A DNA stretch of 7,099 nt from Bacteroidaceae bacterium (GCA_016302435.1 JAEDNQ010000115.1:1-7099); one strand, 5' to 3'. Positions 1 through 5,757 are shown, counted from the stretch's first letter. Made by a program: numbers and translations. Notes: generated by a model not told the origin, from the sequence alone.

Positions 1-1
1 T

Positions 2-52
2 GAGTTTGACATCATCGGCAAATACATTGCGCGTATTAACAGCTTTGAGTAA
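2..52 (+). CDS. 3' end of an unidentified gene (C-terminal 16 codons)
   Basis: Reading from base 2 gives an open frame, EFDIIGKYIARINSFE, closed by TAA at 50-52. The other two forward frames do not give a better tail. The peptide has coding-like composition, but 16 residues are too few to name a family, so the product is unknown. It lies on the same strand as the next gene, 45 bases upstream, so the two could be cotranscribed. It could also be chance, since a 16-codon open frame at a window edge is weak evidence on its own. Confidence 0.5.
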   Translation, partial: EFDIIGKYIARINSFE

Positions 53-53
53 A

Positions 54-76
54 GGTGGAAATTTATAGAAACCACC
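54..76 (+). other. Small inverted repeat after the partial gene
   Basis: GGTGG (54-58) and CCACC (72-76) are perfect inverted repeats around a 13-base A/T-rich loop, starting two bases after the TAA stop. The stem is only 5 bp and no T-run follows, so this is at best a weak terminator or mRNA-end structure. It may be chance. Confidence 0.25.
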
Positions 77-97
77 ATAATTCACAATCGGTCAACA

Positions 98-787
98 ATG
101 ATTATGCATAAATATATAATGTGGAAAGCATGTGCGCTGACATTTGCCATGATGCTTCTGCCTTTTGCGGCAGATGCTCAGAAGGTGATAAATGTCATAG
201 GCGACAGTTATGTGGCAAACCACAGAAGGCCCAAGGAGGAGACTTGGCATTACAAGATGTCTGCAGAAAAGGGTTTCCGCTACAACAACTATGGCAGAAA
301 CGGCTCCTGTGTGGCATTTGACCGCACACACGACGGTCGCTACAACTTTGGCCCAGCCATGTGGGTGAGATATACGGCTATGTCTCCCGATGCGGACTAT
401 GTGATTATCATAGCTGGTCACAATGATGCTGTCAAGATAGGGGAGAATGCCGACTCGCTCCGCATGTTTGCTGACTCGCTTGAAGTGATGCTGACAGGGA
501 TAGAGAAACACTGCCCCAGGGCGAAGATAGGATATGTCACTCCGTGGTATGTTGACAAGAGCGGATTTGACCGAGTGTGCAAGACAATAAAAAAAGTGTG
601 CAAGCGTCATCGCATACCTGTCTTGATGAACTACAGCAAGGATTGTGCAATAAAGGTTAGAGACGAGAAATTCAGAGCGAGATATTTTCAGGGAAAGAAT
701 GACACAGCTCATCTCAATGCCGCAGGCCACGACCTGTTTTTGCCAGTTGCTCGAGAATGGTTTGAGAAGTGTGTTGAGAATAAATGA
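98..787 (+). CDS. Secreted SGNH/GDSL-family hydrolase (putative esterase or acetylhydrolase)
   Basis: The 229-residue protein begins with a signal peptide: a short basic start, a hydrophobic stretch at about residues 11-25 and a likely signal peptidase I cut after A27 (ADA|Q). It has no lipobox cysteine, so it should be periplasmic or secreted. The mature part has the SGNH blocks in order: block I GDSY with nucleophile S37, a block II-like YGRNG at 65-69, block III GHND at 107-110, and block V DTAH with D202 and H205 as the presumed catalytic pair. This points to serine hydrolysis of an ester or acetyl group. The substrate cannot be read from the sequence, since relatives act on carbohydrate esters, lipids or acetylated glycans. 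The single domain is of normal length. ATG codons at 104 and 119 are possible alternative starts; 98 gives the fullest signal peptide. No promoter is evident in the 45-base gap upstream. The gene has no obvious link to the ilv genes downstream and is probably a separate transcript. Confidence 0.85.
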   Translation: MIMHKYIMWKACALTFAMMLLPFAADAQKVINVIGDSYVANHRRPKEETWHYKMSAEKGFRYNNYGRNGSCVAFDRTHDGRYNFGPAMWVRYTAMSPDADYVIIIAGHNDAVKIGENADSLRMFADSLEVMLTGIEKHCPRAKIGYVTPWYVDKSGFDRVCKTIKKVCKRHRIPVLMNYSKDCAIKVRDEKFRARYFQGKNDTAHLNAAGHDLFLPVAREWFEKCVENK

Positions 788-826
788 CGGGCAGCACGAA
801 TGGGAAAGAGCGTGCATGTGTGGCAA

Positions 827-863
827 GGGCTGCAAACGTTTAGCCGCAGCTCTTAGGTTTCTC
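827..863 (+). terminator. Possible intrinsic terminator after the SGNH hydrolase gene
   Basis: GGGCTGC (827-833) can pair with GCAGCTC (846-852), giving a 7-bp stem with one G-U pair and a 12-base loop that includes the palindrome AAACGTTT. The following sequence, TTAGGTTTCTC, is T-rich but interrupted, so termination may be weak. It lies 40 bases after the stop codon, and its position between two unrelated genes supports the call. Confidence 0.4.
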
Positions 864-951
864 ACATGAATTGTCTTTGTGCAAAAATGTAAGAAAAATC
901 ATGTTGATACTTGACAAATATCGCATTTTTATCTGATTTTATTAAATAATA

Positions 952-983
952 TTAGTTGGTGTCGGCAAAAATTTGTAATTTTG
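952..983 (+). promoter_or_regulatory. Probable Bacteroidetes-type promoter for the ilv operon
   Basis: TAATTTTG at 976-983 fits the TAnnTTTG -7 element used by the Bacteroidetes primary sigma factor, and it is followed by CA as is common. The best -33 partner is TTAG at 952-955, one base off TTTG, at 20 bases, which is within the usual range. The A/T-rich stretch upstream also suits a promoter. Transcription would start around 988-992, leaving a leader of about 110 bases. The -33 match is imperfect, so the -7 element carries the call. Confidence 0.6.
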
Positions 984-995
984 CAACCAAATAGC

Positions 996-1054
996 CCTTT
1001 TCCACGTCGTGGGAGAGGTGCTTTGTTGTTCTAAGAGCTACAGGTCTCAACAGG
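996..1054 (+). promoter_or_regulatory. Structured 5' leader of ilvD (two predicted hairpins)
   Basis: Bases 996-1005 (CCTTTTCCAC) pair with 1009-1018 (GTGGGAGAGG) in a 10-bp stem with two G-U pairs and a GTC loop. A T-rich stretch (TGCTTTGTTGTT, 1019-1030) follows, so hairpin 1 plus tail resembles an intrinsic terminator or attenuator. TTTGTTG (1022-1028) can also pair with CAACAGG (1048-1054, two G-U pairs), which would sequester the T-rich tail. I see no leader peptide rich in branched-chain codons and no riboswitch class that I recognise. The pairing is read directly; a regulatory role is inferred. Confidence 0.4.
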
Positions 1055-1098
1055 ACACTATATAATTGATTAATGATTTTTACTTATAGAAAAAGTAT

Positions 1099-2901
1099 AT
1101 GAAACACCAGTTACGCAGTTCTGTATGTACAGAAGGACGCCGTATGGCAGGAGCCCGCGCCCTGTGGGTTGCCAATGGCATGAAGCGTGAGCAGTTTGGC
1201 AAGCCAATCATTGCTATAGTCAACTCTTTCACCCAGTTTGTGCCAGGGCACACACATCTGCATGAAGCAGGACAGATAGTCAAGGAAGAAATAGAGAAGC
1301 TCGGTTGCTATGCGGCAGAGTTCAATACCATTGCCATTGACGATGGCATAGCGATGGGGCACGACGGCATGCTTTACTCTTTGCCATCGCGTGACATCAT
1401 AGCTGACTCAGTGGAGTACATGTGCAATGCTCACAAGGCAGACGCCATGATATGCATCTCCAACTGTGACAAGATTACCCCAGGAATGCTGATGGCCGCT
1501 ATGCGACTCAACATCCCTGCCGTCTTTGTCTCCGGAGGTCCAATGGAAGCTGGCAAGTACAAGGGTGAGAATCTTGATCTCATTGCTGCAATGATAAAGG
1601 GTGCTGACCCTACTGTAGATGATGCCGAACTGGCAGAAGTGGAAAATAGAGCATGTCCGGGATGCGGATGCTGCTCAGGCATGTTCACAGCCAACTCCAT
1701 GAACAACCTCACTGAGGCTATTGGTCTCTCGCTCCCAGGCAACGGCACAATACTCGCCACACACGTCAATCGTCGTGAACTCATGAAGGCTGCCGCCCGT
1801 CAGATAGTCAAGAATGCGCTTGCCTACTACGAAGAGGGCGACGAGTCAGTGCTTCCACGCTCTATAGCAACACGCACAGCCTTCCTCAACGCCATGACAC
1901 TCGACATAGCCATGGGAGCTTCGACCAACACCGTGCTTCACCTGTTGGCCGTCGCACAAGAGGCAGGAGTGGACTTCACCATGTCAGACATCGATGCCCT
2001 CTCACGCAAGACACCGTTCCTCTGCAAGCTCGCGCCAAACTCACAGAAATATTCTGTGCAGGAGTGTGGACGTGCAGGCGGCATGCTCAACCTTCTTGGC
2101 GAACTTGCCAAGGGCGGTCTCATCGACACAAGCGTGAAGCGAGTCAACGGAGCTACACTGGCAGAGGACATAGAGAAATACTCAATCCTTAAAGATACTG
2201 TTGATCCAGAAGCCAAGCGCATCTATTCAAGTGCTCCTGCAGGAGTCTTCTGCAATCAGCTTGGAGTTCAGAACACTAACTACGAGACACTCGACACTGA
2301 CCGAGTCAACGGATGCATCCGCGACATCGAACATGCTTACACCAAGGACGGAGGCATGGCAATCCTCTTCGGCAACATAGCACAAGACGGATGCGTCGTG
2401 AAGACAGCCGGAGTCGATGAGAGTATATGGAAGTTCAGCGGACCGGCTGTCGTCTTCGACTCACAGGAAGACGCATGCGAAGGCATCCTTGGCGGCAAGG
2501 TCAAGAAGGGAGATGTCGTCGTCATCACCCACGAGGGTCCAAAGGGCGGTCCTGGAATGCAGGAGATGCTCTATCCCACTTCATATATCAAGAGCATGCA
2601 CATGGGCAAGGAGTGCGCCCTCATCACCGATGGACGCTTCTCAGGAGGCACGTCAGGCCTATCCATCGGACATGTCTCTCCTGAGGCTGCTTCCGGAGGC
2701 AACATCGGAAAGATTGTCGACGGTGACATCATCGACATCGACATACCAAACCGCTCCATCAACGTACGCCTCTCCGACGAAGAGCTCGCCGCACGTCCAC
2801 AGCAGCCGCTTAAGCGCAAGCGCGTGGTAAGCAAAGCCCTCCGTGCCTACGCACAAAGCGTGGCCAGTGCTGACAAGGGCGGGGTGAGAATCATCGATTA
2901 G
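1099..2901 (+). CDS. ilvD: Dihydroxy-acid dehydratase IlvD
   Basis: IlvD removes water from 2,3-dihydroxy-isovalerate and 2,3-dihydroxy-3-methylvalerate to give the keto acids that become valine (and leucine) and isoleucine. It is a cytoplasmic Fe-S enzyme of the IlvD/Edd family. The 600 residues match the E. coli-type protein over nearly the full length. The N-terminus reads RRMAGARALW, then NSFTQFVPGH (42-51), the cluster motif SNCDKITPGM with C123 and K125, a second cluster motif CPGCGCCSGMFTANS with C186, C189 and C192, and DGRFSGGTSG at 511-520 with the presumed catalytic serine S515. The NSFTQFVPGH segment lacks the extra cysteine of the TPCN-type [2Fe-2S] enzymes, so an oxygen-sensitive [4Fe-4S] cluster is inferred. 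C191 is an extra cysteine where E. coli has serine. The ATG at 1099 aligns with the family start and follows A-rich sequence. It is the first gene of the operon. Confidence 0.97.
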   Translation: MKHQLRSSVCTEGRRMAGARALWVANGMKREQFGKPIIAIVNSFTQFVPGHTHLHEAGQIVKEEIEKLGCYAAEFNTIAIDDGIAMGHDGMLYSLPSRDIIADSVEYMCNAHKADAMICISNCDKITPGMLMAAMRLNIPAVFVSGGPMEAGKYKGENLDLIAAMIKGADPTVDDAELAEVENRACPGCGCCSGMFTANSMNNLTEAIGLSLPGNGTILATHVNRRELMKAAARQIVKNALAYYEEGDESVLPRSIATRTAFLNAMTLDIAMGASTNTVLHLLAVAQEAGVDFTMSDIDALSRKTPFLCKLAPNSQKYSVQECGRAGGMLNLLGELAKGGLIDTSVKRVNGATLAEDIEKYSILKDTVDPEAKRIYSSAPAGVFCNQLGVQNTNYETLDTDRVNGCIRDIEHAYTKDGGMAILFGNIAQDGCVVKTAGVDESIWKFSGPAVVFDSQEDACEGILGGKVKKGDVVVITHEGPKGGPGMQEMLYPTSYIKSMHMGKECALITDGRFSGGTSGLSIGHVSPEAASGGNIGKIVDGDIIDIDIPNRSINVRLSDEELAARPQQPLKRKRVVSKALRAYAQSVASADKGGVRIID

Positions 2902-3074
2902 TCCGAGAATCGACAAGCATGAGACAAGTAGAAGGTTGGTTCCATGGTTCAAGGCAATGAAAAATGACTTGCAATAAAAAGAACCTACCTCAACATAGAA
3001 TCTATTATTACATATAATAATGTGTCGGAAGGCCTCCAAAAGTCAGCCGGCAAATACGCAAAGAGGAAATAGTA
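2902..3074 (+). other. ilvD-ilvB spacer with two inverted repeats
   Basis: This 173-base spacer has no credible gene and no TAnnTTTG promoter element, so ilvB is probably read from the ilvD promoter. GGTTGGTTC (2934-2942) pairs with GAACCTACC (2981-2989), 8 of 9 positions. ATTATTA (3004-3010) pairs perfectly with TAATAAT (3015-3021) around CATA. Neither is followed by a T-run, so they look more like mRNA-processing, stability or translational elements than terminators. Confidence 0.45.
3062..3069 (+). promoter_or_regulatory. Ribosome binding site of ilvB
   Basis: AGAGGAAA ends 5 bases before the ATG at 3075. It is the clearest purine-rich Shine-Dalgarno-like site in the window; the other ilv genes have only A-rich sequence in front of their starts. 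It supports 3075 as the ilvB start. Confidence 0.6.
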
Positions 3075-4769
3075 ATGGCAGAAAGAATTACAGGTGCAGA
3101 GGCAATGATGAAAGCCTTGGAACACGAAGGAGTAGACGTACTCTTCGGCTACCCAGGCGGCAGCATCATGCCAACATACGACGCACTATATGACTATAAA
3201 GACAAACTCAATCATATCCTCGTACGTCACGAGCAGGGAGCTGTTCATGCAGCCCAAGGATATGCCAGAGTTAGCGGAAAAGTAGGATGCGCCATTGTGA
3301 CCTCAGGTCCTGGTGCAACAAATACGGTGACAGGCATAGCTGACGCTATGATAGATTCCACTCCTATGGTCGTGATATGTGGACAGGTGGGAGTCGCCAT
3401 GCTCGGCACCGACGCATTTCAAGAAGTGGACGTTGTCGGAGTCACATCGCCCATCAGCAAGTGGAGCTACCAGATACGCCGTGCAGAAGATGTGGCATGG
3501 GCCGTTTCACGTGCCTTCTATATTGCCCGCAGCGGTCGCCCAGGTCCCGTTGTGCTCGACTTCGCCAAAAATGCACAGACTGGCATGGTGGACTACGAGC
3601 CCGCAACAGTAGACTTCATCCGCAGCTATGACCCCGACCCTGATGTCGACCTTTACGACATCAAGTGCGCAGCAAAGATGATCAATGACAGTGTCAAGCC
3701 ATTTGTGCTTGTAGGCCAGGGTGTAGAACTTGGCAATGCTGGCGAAGAACTCAAAGCCTTCCTCGAAAAAGCAGACATACCTTGCGGCACAACCTTCCTC
3801 GGCCTTTCTGCCATCCCTTCTGACCACCGTCTCAACAAGGGCATACTCGGCATGCACGGCAATCTTGGCCCCAACGTGATGACAAACCAGTGCGACCTCC
3901 TCATTGCTGTCGGCATGCGCTTCGACGACCGTGTCACTGGCAACCTCGCCACGTATGCCAAGCAGGCAAAGATTATCCACTTCGATATAGACCCTGCAGA
4001 GTTCAACAAAAACGTGCAGGTAGACCTCAAAGTCCTCGGCAACTGCAAACGCACTTTGGCAGAGGTGACCAAATATATCGAGCCTGCAAAACACTCTTCA
4101 TGGATAGACGGCTTTAAGCCCTACGAAGAGAAAGAATACAATAAGGTCATTGACAAAGCACTCCATCCTACAGAAGGACCGCTCCTCATGGGAGAGGTCA
4201 TACGCAAGGTCAGCGAAGCAAGCGAAAACAAGGCAATCCTCGTTACGGATGTCGGTCAAAATCAGCTGATGGCATGCCGCTACTTCAAGTTCACCCAAAA
4301 ACGCTCATGCGTCACTTCGGGAGGACTCGGAACGATGGGATTCGGACTGCCAGCTGCTATAGGAGCAACCTTCGGAGCTCCAGACCGCACAGTATGTCTA
4401 TTCGTAGGCGACGGCGGACTCCAGATGACAATAGAGGAACTCGGCACCATCATGGAACAGGGGGCACCCGTCAAAATCATCCTCCTCAACAATAACTACC
4501 TTGGCAACGTGCGTCAGTGGCAAGAGATGTTCTTCAGCCACAGATACTCATTCACACCAATGGCTAATCCCGACTACGAGCTCATCGCAAAGGGATACCG
4601 CATACCAGCCAAGACTGTTGTGGAGCGAGCCGACCTTGACAATGCCATCCAGGAGATGCTCAACACCCCAGGCCCATACCTGCTTCAGTGCGCCATCAAG
4701 GAAGAAGACAACGTATTCCCGATGACACCTCCAGGAGCCAATATTGACGAAATGCTCTTTGAAGCCTGA
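3075..4769 (+). CDS. ilvB: Acetolactate (acetohydroxyacid) synthase large, catalytic subunit
   Basis: The enzyme condenses pyruvate with a second pyruvate or with 2-ketobutyrate, giving acetolactate or acetohydroxybutyrate, the first common step to valine, leucine and isoleucine. It uses thiamine diphosphate, Mg2+ and FAD. The 564 residues are of normal length for the family. The N-terminal PYR domain shows GYPGGSIMPTYD (25-36) and RHEQGA with catalytic E53. The FAD-binding central domain follows. The C-terminal PP domain carries the thiamine diphosphate motif from G445-D446-G447 to N472-N474, then YLGNVRQWQ, typical of true acetohydroxyacid synthases rather than related oxidases or decarboxylases. 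A Shine-Dalgarno-like site precedes the ATG. The TGA stop overlaps an ATG by one base (TGATG, 4767-4771) that opens an in-frame extension of ilvN. It acts with the IlvN regulatory subunit encoded next. Confidence 0.96.
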   Translation: MAERITGAEAMMKALEHEGVDVLFGYPGGSIMPTYDALYDYKDKLNHILVRHEQGAVHAAQGYARVSGKVGCAIVTSGPGATNTVTGIADAMIDSTPMVVICGQVGVAMLGTDAFQEVDVVGVTSPISKWSYQIRRAEDVAWAVSRAFYIARSGRPGPVVLDFAKNAQTGMVDYEPATVDFIRSYDPDPDVDLYDIKCAAKMINDSVKPFVLVGQGVELGNAGEELKAFLEKADIPCGTTFLGLSAIPSDHRLNKGILGMHGNLGPNVMTNQCDLLIAVGMRFDDRVTGNLATYAKQAKIIHFDIDPAEFNKNVQVDLKVLGNCKRTLAEVTKYIEPAKHSSWIDGFKPYEEKEYNKVIDKALHPTEGPLLMGEVIRKVSEASENKAILVTDVGQNQLMACRYFKFTQKRSCVTSGGLGTMGFGLPAAIGATFGAPDRTVCLFVGDGGLQMTIEELGTIMEQGAPVKIILLNNNYLGNVRQWQEMFFSHRYSFTPMANPDYELIAKGYRIPAKTVVERADLDNAIQEMLNTPGPYLLQCAIKEEDNVFPMTPPGANIDEMLFEA

Positions 4770-4809
4770 TGCAAGACATGCATTCGCAAGAGAGAACATT
4801 CGGAGGGCA

Positions 4810-4829
4810 ATGTGGCGAATGCTCCACAT
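4810..4829 (+). other. Short inverted repeat in the ilvB-ilvN spacer
   Basis: ATGTGG (4810-4815) and CCACAT (4824-4829) form a perfect 6-bp stem with an 8-base loop. It can be extended by two G-C pairs if one A is bulged. It sits over the codons for the Cys cluster, so it could be a by-product of the TGT/TGC codons there. Confidence 0.3.
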
Positions 4830-4921
4830 GCGGCAAGTGCCAGCGCCTGCTCCAACGAACCAAGTCACACGGCAGCACAACCCAGACAACGCCCACCCAA
4901 GCAAAACAACAAACATCCAAA

Positions 4922-4969
4922 AGTGTCTCGCAGACGATGCCACAGACAGACATCGCCATGCGAGACACT
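4922..4969 (+). other. Strong hairpin upstream of the ilvN start
   Basis: AGTGTCTCGCA (4922-4932) and TGCGAGACACT (4959-4969) are perfect 11-bp inverted repeats. Inside them CGATG (4935-4939) and CATCG (4951-4955) add 5 bp beyond a small internal loop, closing an 11-base loop. That makes 16 pairs in 48 bases, ending 27 bases before the ATG at 4997. No T-run follows, so this is not a standard terminator. A role in ilvN translation or in processing of the operon mRNA is inferred. It might also be a binding site for a dimeric protein. Confidence 0.55.
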
Positions 4970-4996
4970 GATACACCAATAGCGTTAAATCCAGAT

Positions 4997-5569
4997 ATGG
5001 AAAAAGATAATACAGAGAAGTTGTACACTTTCCTCATCTACTCAGAAAACGTTCCAGGCCTACTCTCGCAGATCTCAGCCGTCTTCACACGCCGACAGGT
5101 AAACATCGAGTCGCTCAATGTGTGCGCATCAAGCACCCCAGGAGCGCACAAGTACACCATCACGGCGTATTGTGACGAACACATGGCTCAGATGCTCACT
5201 GCACAGATGGAAAAGCGCATAGAGGTGCTTCAGGCCAATTACTACACAGACGACGAGCTTTTCATCAACGAGACGGCACTCTTCAAGGTCTCAACACCCA
5301 TCATGCTCAGCAACCGCGAAGTAAGCCGACAAGTACGTCTACATGACGCACGCATCGTTGAGGTCAACACCACCTATGCCGTCATCGAAATAAGCGGTCT
5401 GACACAGTCCATCATCGACCTTTACGATGAACTCAAAAAACTTGACTGCGTCGTACAGTTTGTTCGCACTGGACGTATATGCATCACCAAGAGCCGTACC
5501 GAACACCTCGATGAGTATCTTGCTTCGCGCGAGCTGAAGAGACAGGCCACCAAGCAGGAGATGGTGTAA
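4997..5569 (+). CDS. ilvN: Acetolactate synthase small, regulatory subunit
   Basis: The small subunit binds IlvB, raises its activity and confers feedback inhibition by valine. From the ATG at 4997 the protein has 190 residues, the size expected for Bacteroidetes. The N-terminal ACT domain reads LYTFLIYSENVPGLLSQ, then FTRRQVNIESLNV. The ENVPG segment keeps the N-x-x-G pattern that binds valine in E. coli IlvH, so valine control is inferred. The C-terminal half (about residues 90-175) is the usual small-subunit domain, including RTGRICITK. I chose 4997 because family similarity begins there and the start is preceded by AT-rich sequence, as is normal in this phylum. The same frame is open back to an ATG at 4769, which would give 266 residues with a Cys-rich extension; that alternative is listed separately. 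ilvB lies upstream and ilvC 188 bases downstream. Confidence 0.9.
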   Translation: MEKDNTEKLYTFLIYSENVPGLLSQISAVFTRRQVNIESLNVCASSTPGAHKYTITAYCDEHMAQMLTAQMEKRIEVLQANYYTDDELFINETALFKVSTPIMLSNREVSRQVRLHDARIVEVNTTYAVIEISGLTQSIIDLYDELKKLDCVVQFVRTGRICITKSRTEHLDEYLASRELKRQATKQEMV

Positions 5570-5574
5570 CCTCT

Positions 5575-5664
5575 ATAGCTTCTATATCAACAATAGCTTC
5601 TATAGCAACAATAGCTTCTATATCAACAATAGCTTCTATAGCAACAATAGCTTCTATAGCCTCT
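5575..5664 (+). repeat. Five 18-bp tandem repeats between ilvN and ilvC
   Basis: Five head-to-tail 18-bp units start six bases after the ilvN stop. Units 1 and 3 are ATAGCTTCTATATCAACA; units 2 and 4 are ATAGCTTCTATAGCAACA, so the array also has a 36-bp period. Unit 5 diverges at its end (ATAGCTTCTATAGCCTCT). With the preceding T, every unit contains TATAG-CTT-CTATA, a 5-bp inverted repeat, so the transcript could fold into a chain of small hairpins or alternative longer ones. The units abut with no spacers, so this is a minisatellite-like array and not CRISPR. Copy number may vary by slippage. Any effect on ilvC is inference. Confidence 0.9.
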
Positions 5665-5701
5665 ATCAAAAAAGAAAAGAATTAAACTCAAATAATAACC
5701 C

Positions 5702-5732
5702 GCGCGGCAGAGTGAGTCAACACCCTCCGCGC
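5702..5732 (+). promoter_or_regulatory. GC-rich hairpin in the ilvC leader
   Basis: GCGCGG (5702-5707) pairs with CCGCGC (5727-5732). After a bulged C, AG (5709-5710) pairs with CT (5725-5726), and GTG (5712-5714) pairs with CAC (5721-5723) across one mismatch. That gives 11 pairs around an AGTCAA loop. It stands out in A-rich surroundings and ends 25 bases before the ilvC ATG. No T-run follows. It may shield the ilvC mRNA after processing or tune translation; both are inference. I see no TAnnTTTG promoter element in the spacer. Confidence 0.5.
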
Positions 5733-5757
5733 ACAATCTAAACACAACTAAAACAAC

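Larger units (their letters stand above)
788..1098 (+). other. 311-base gap: possible terminator, promoter and leader of the ilv operon
   Basis: This gap holds no convincing gene. Its first part contains a possible terminator hairpin (827-852). The middle (about 885-980) is strongly A/T-rich. A Bacteroidetes-type -7 element lies at 976-983, and the rest is a roughly 110-base leader with two predicted hairpins before ilvD. Two very short open frames lie near the end, a GTG frame from 1018 and an ATG frame at 1073-1102. Neither is rich in Leu, Ile or Val, so neither looks like a classical ilv attenuator peptide. Confidence 0.7.
4769..4996 (+). other. ilvB-ilvN spacer, or 76-residue Cys-rich N-terminal extension of IlvN
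   Basis: From the ATG at 4769, which overlaps the ilvB stop as TGATG, the ilvN frame stays open for 76 codons before the normal IlvN start. It would encode a CxxCxxCxxC cluster (C15, C18, C21, C24; CGECSTCGKC), then a Q/S/T-rich, probably disordered stretch. The overlapping start resembles translational coupling. Against translation: the extension does not belong to the IlvN family as I know it, the stretch is poor in T so stops are rare by chance (other frames here are open too), and it contains strong hairpins. Without the extension the spacer (227 bases) resembles the other two in the operon (173 and 188). I favour an untranslated spacer but cannot exclude a real extension. Confidence 0.45.

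Noticed and set aside
92..865. A 257-codon open frame on the - strand across the SGNH hydrolase gene
   Set aside because: The + strand frame carries a signal peptide and all the SGNH motifs in order. The - strand product has no recognisable domain and is best seen as a shadow.
881..925. A promoter on the - strand in the gap before ilvD (TACATTTTTG reading leftwards)
   Set aside because: The element has two T residues too many for TAnnTTTG, the TTTG upstream is too far away (about 23-25 bases), and no - strand gene lies downstream.
1018..1065. GTG-initiated short frame in the ilvD leader as an attenuator peptide
   Set aside because: The predicted peptide (VLCCSKSYRSQQDTI) has only one Leu, one Ile and the initiating Val codon, with no run of regulatory codons.
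4798..4807. CATTCGGAGG shared by the ilvB-ilvN spacer and the ilvC 3' region (near 6863)
   Set aside because: A shared 10-mer is expected by chance several times in a 7-kb window, and the flanks do not match.
4810..4971. A second + strand frame in the ilvB-ilvN spacer starting at ATG 4810 behind GGAGGG, as a possible leader peptide
   Set aside because: The peptide is not enriched in Leu, Ile or Val and has no family features. The region is T-poor and open in several frames. Its stop falling in the hairpin arm may be coincidence.
5575..5664. CRISPR array
   Set aside because: The units abut directly with no unique spacers, are only 18 bp, and no cas gene is nearby.
5484..5669. - strand frame encoding a repetitive EAIVAI/EAIVDI peptide across the tandem array
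   Set aside because: An 18-bp repeat is a multiple of three and lacks stops in several frames on both strands, so a periodic peptide is expected without coding. It has no clear ribosome binding site and runs into ilvN antisense.
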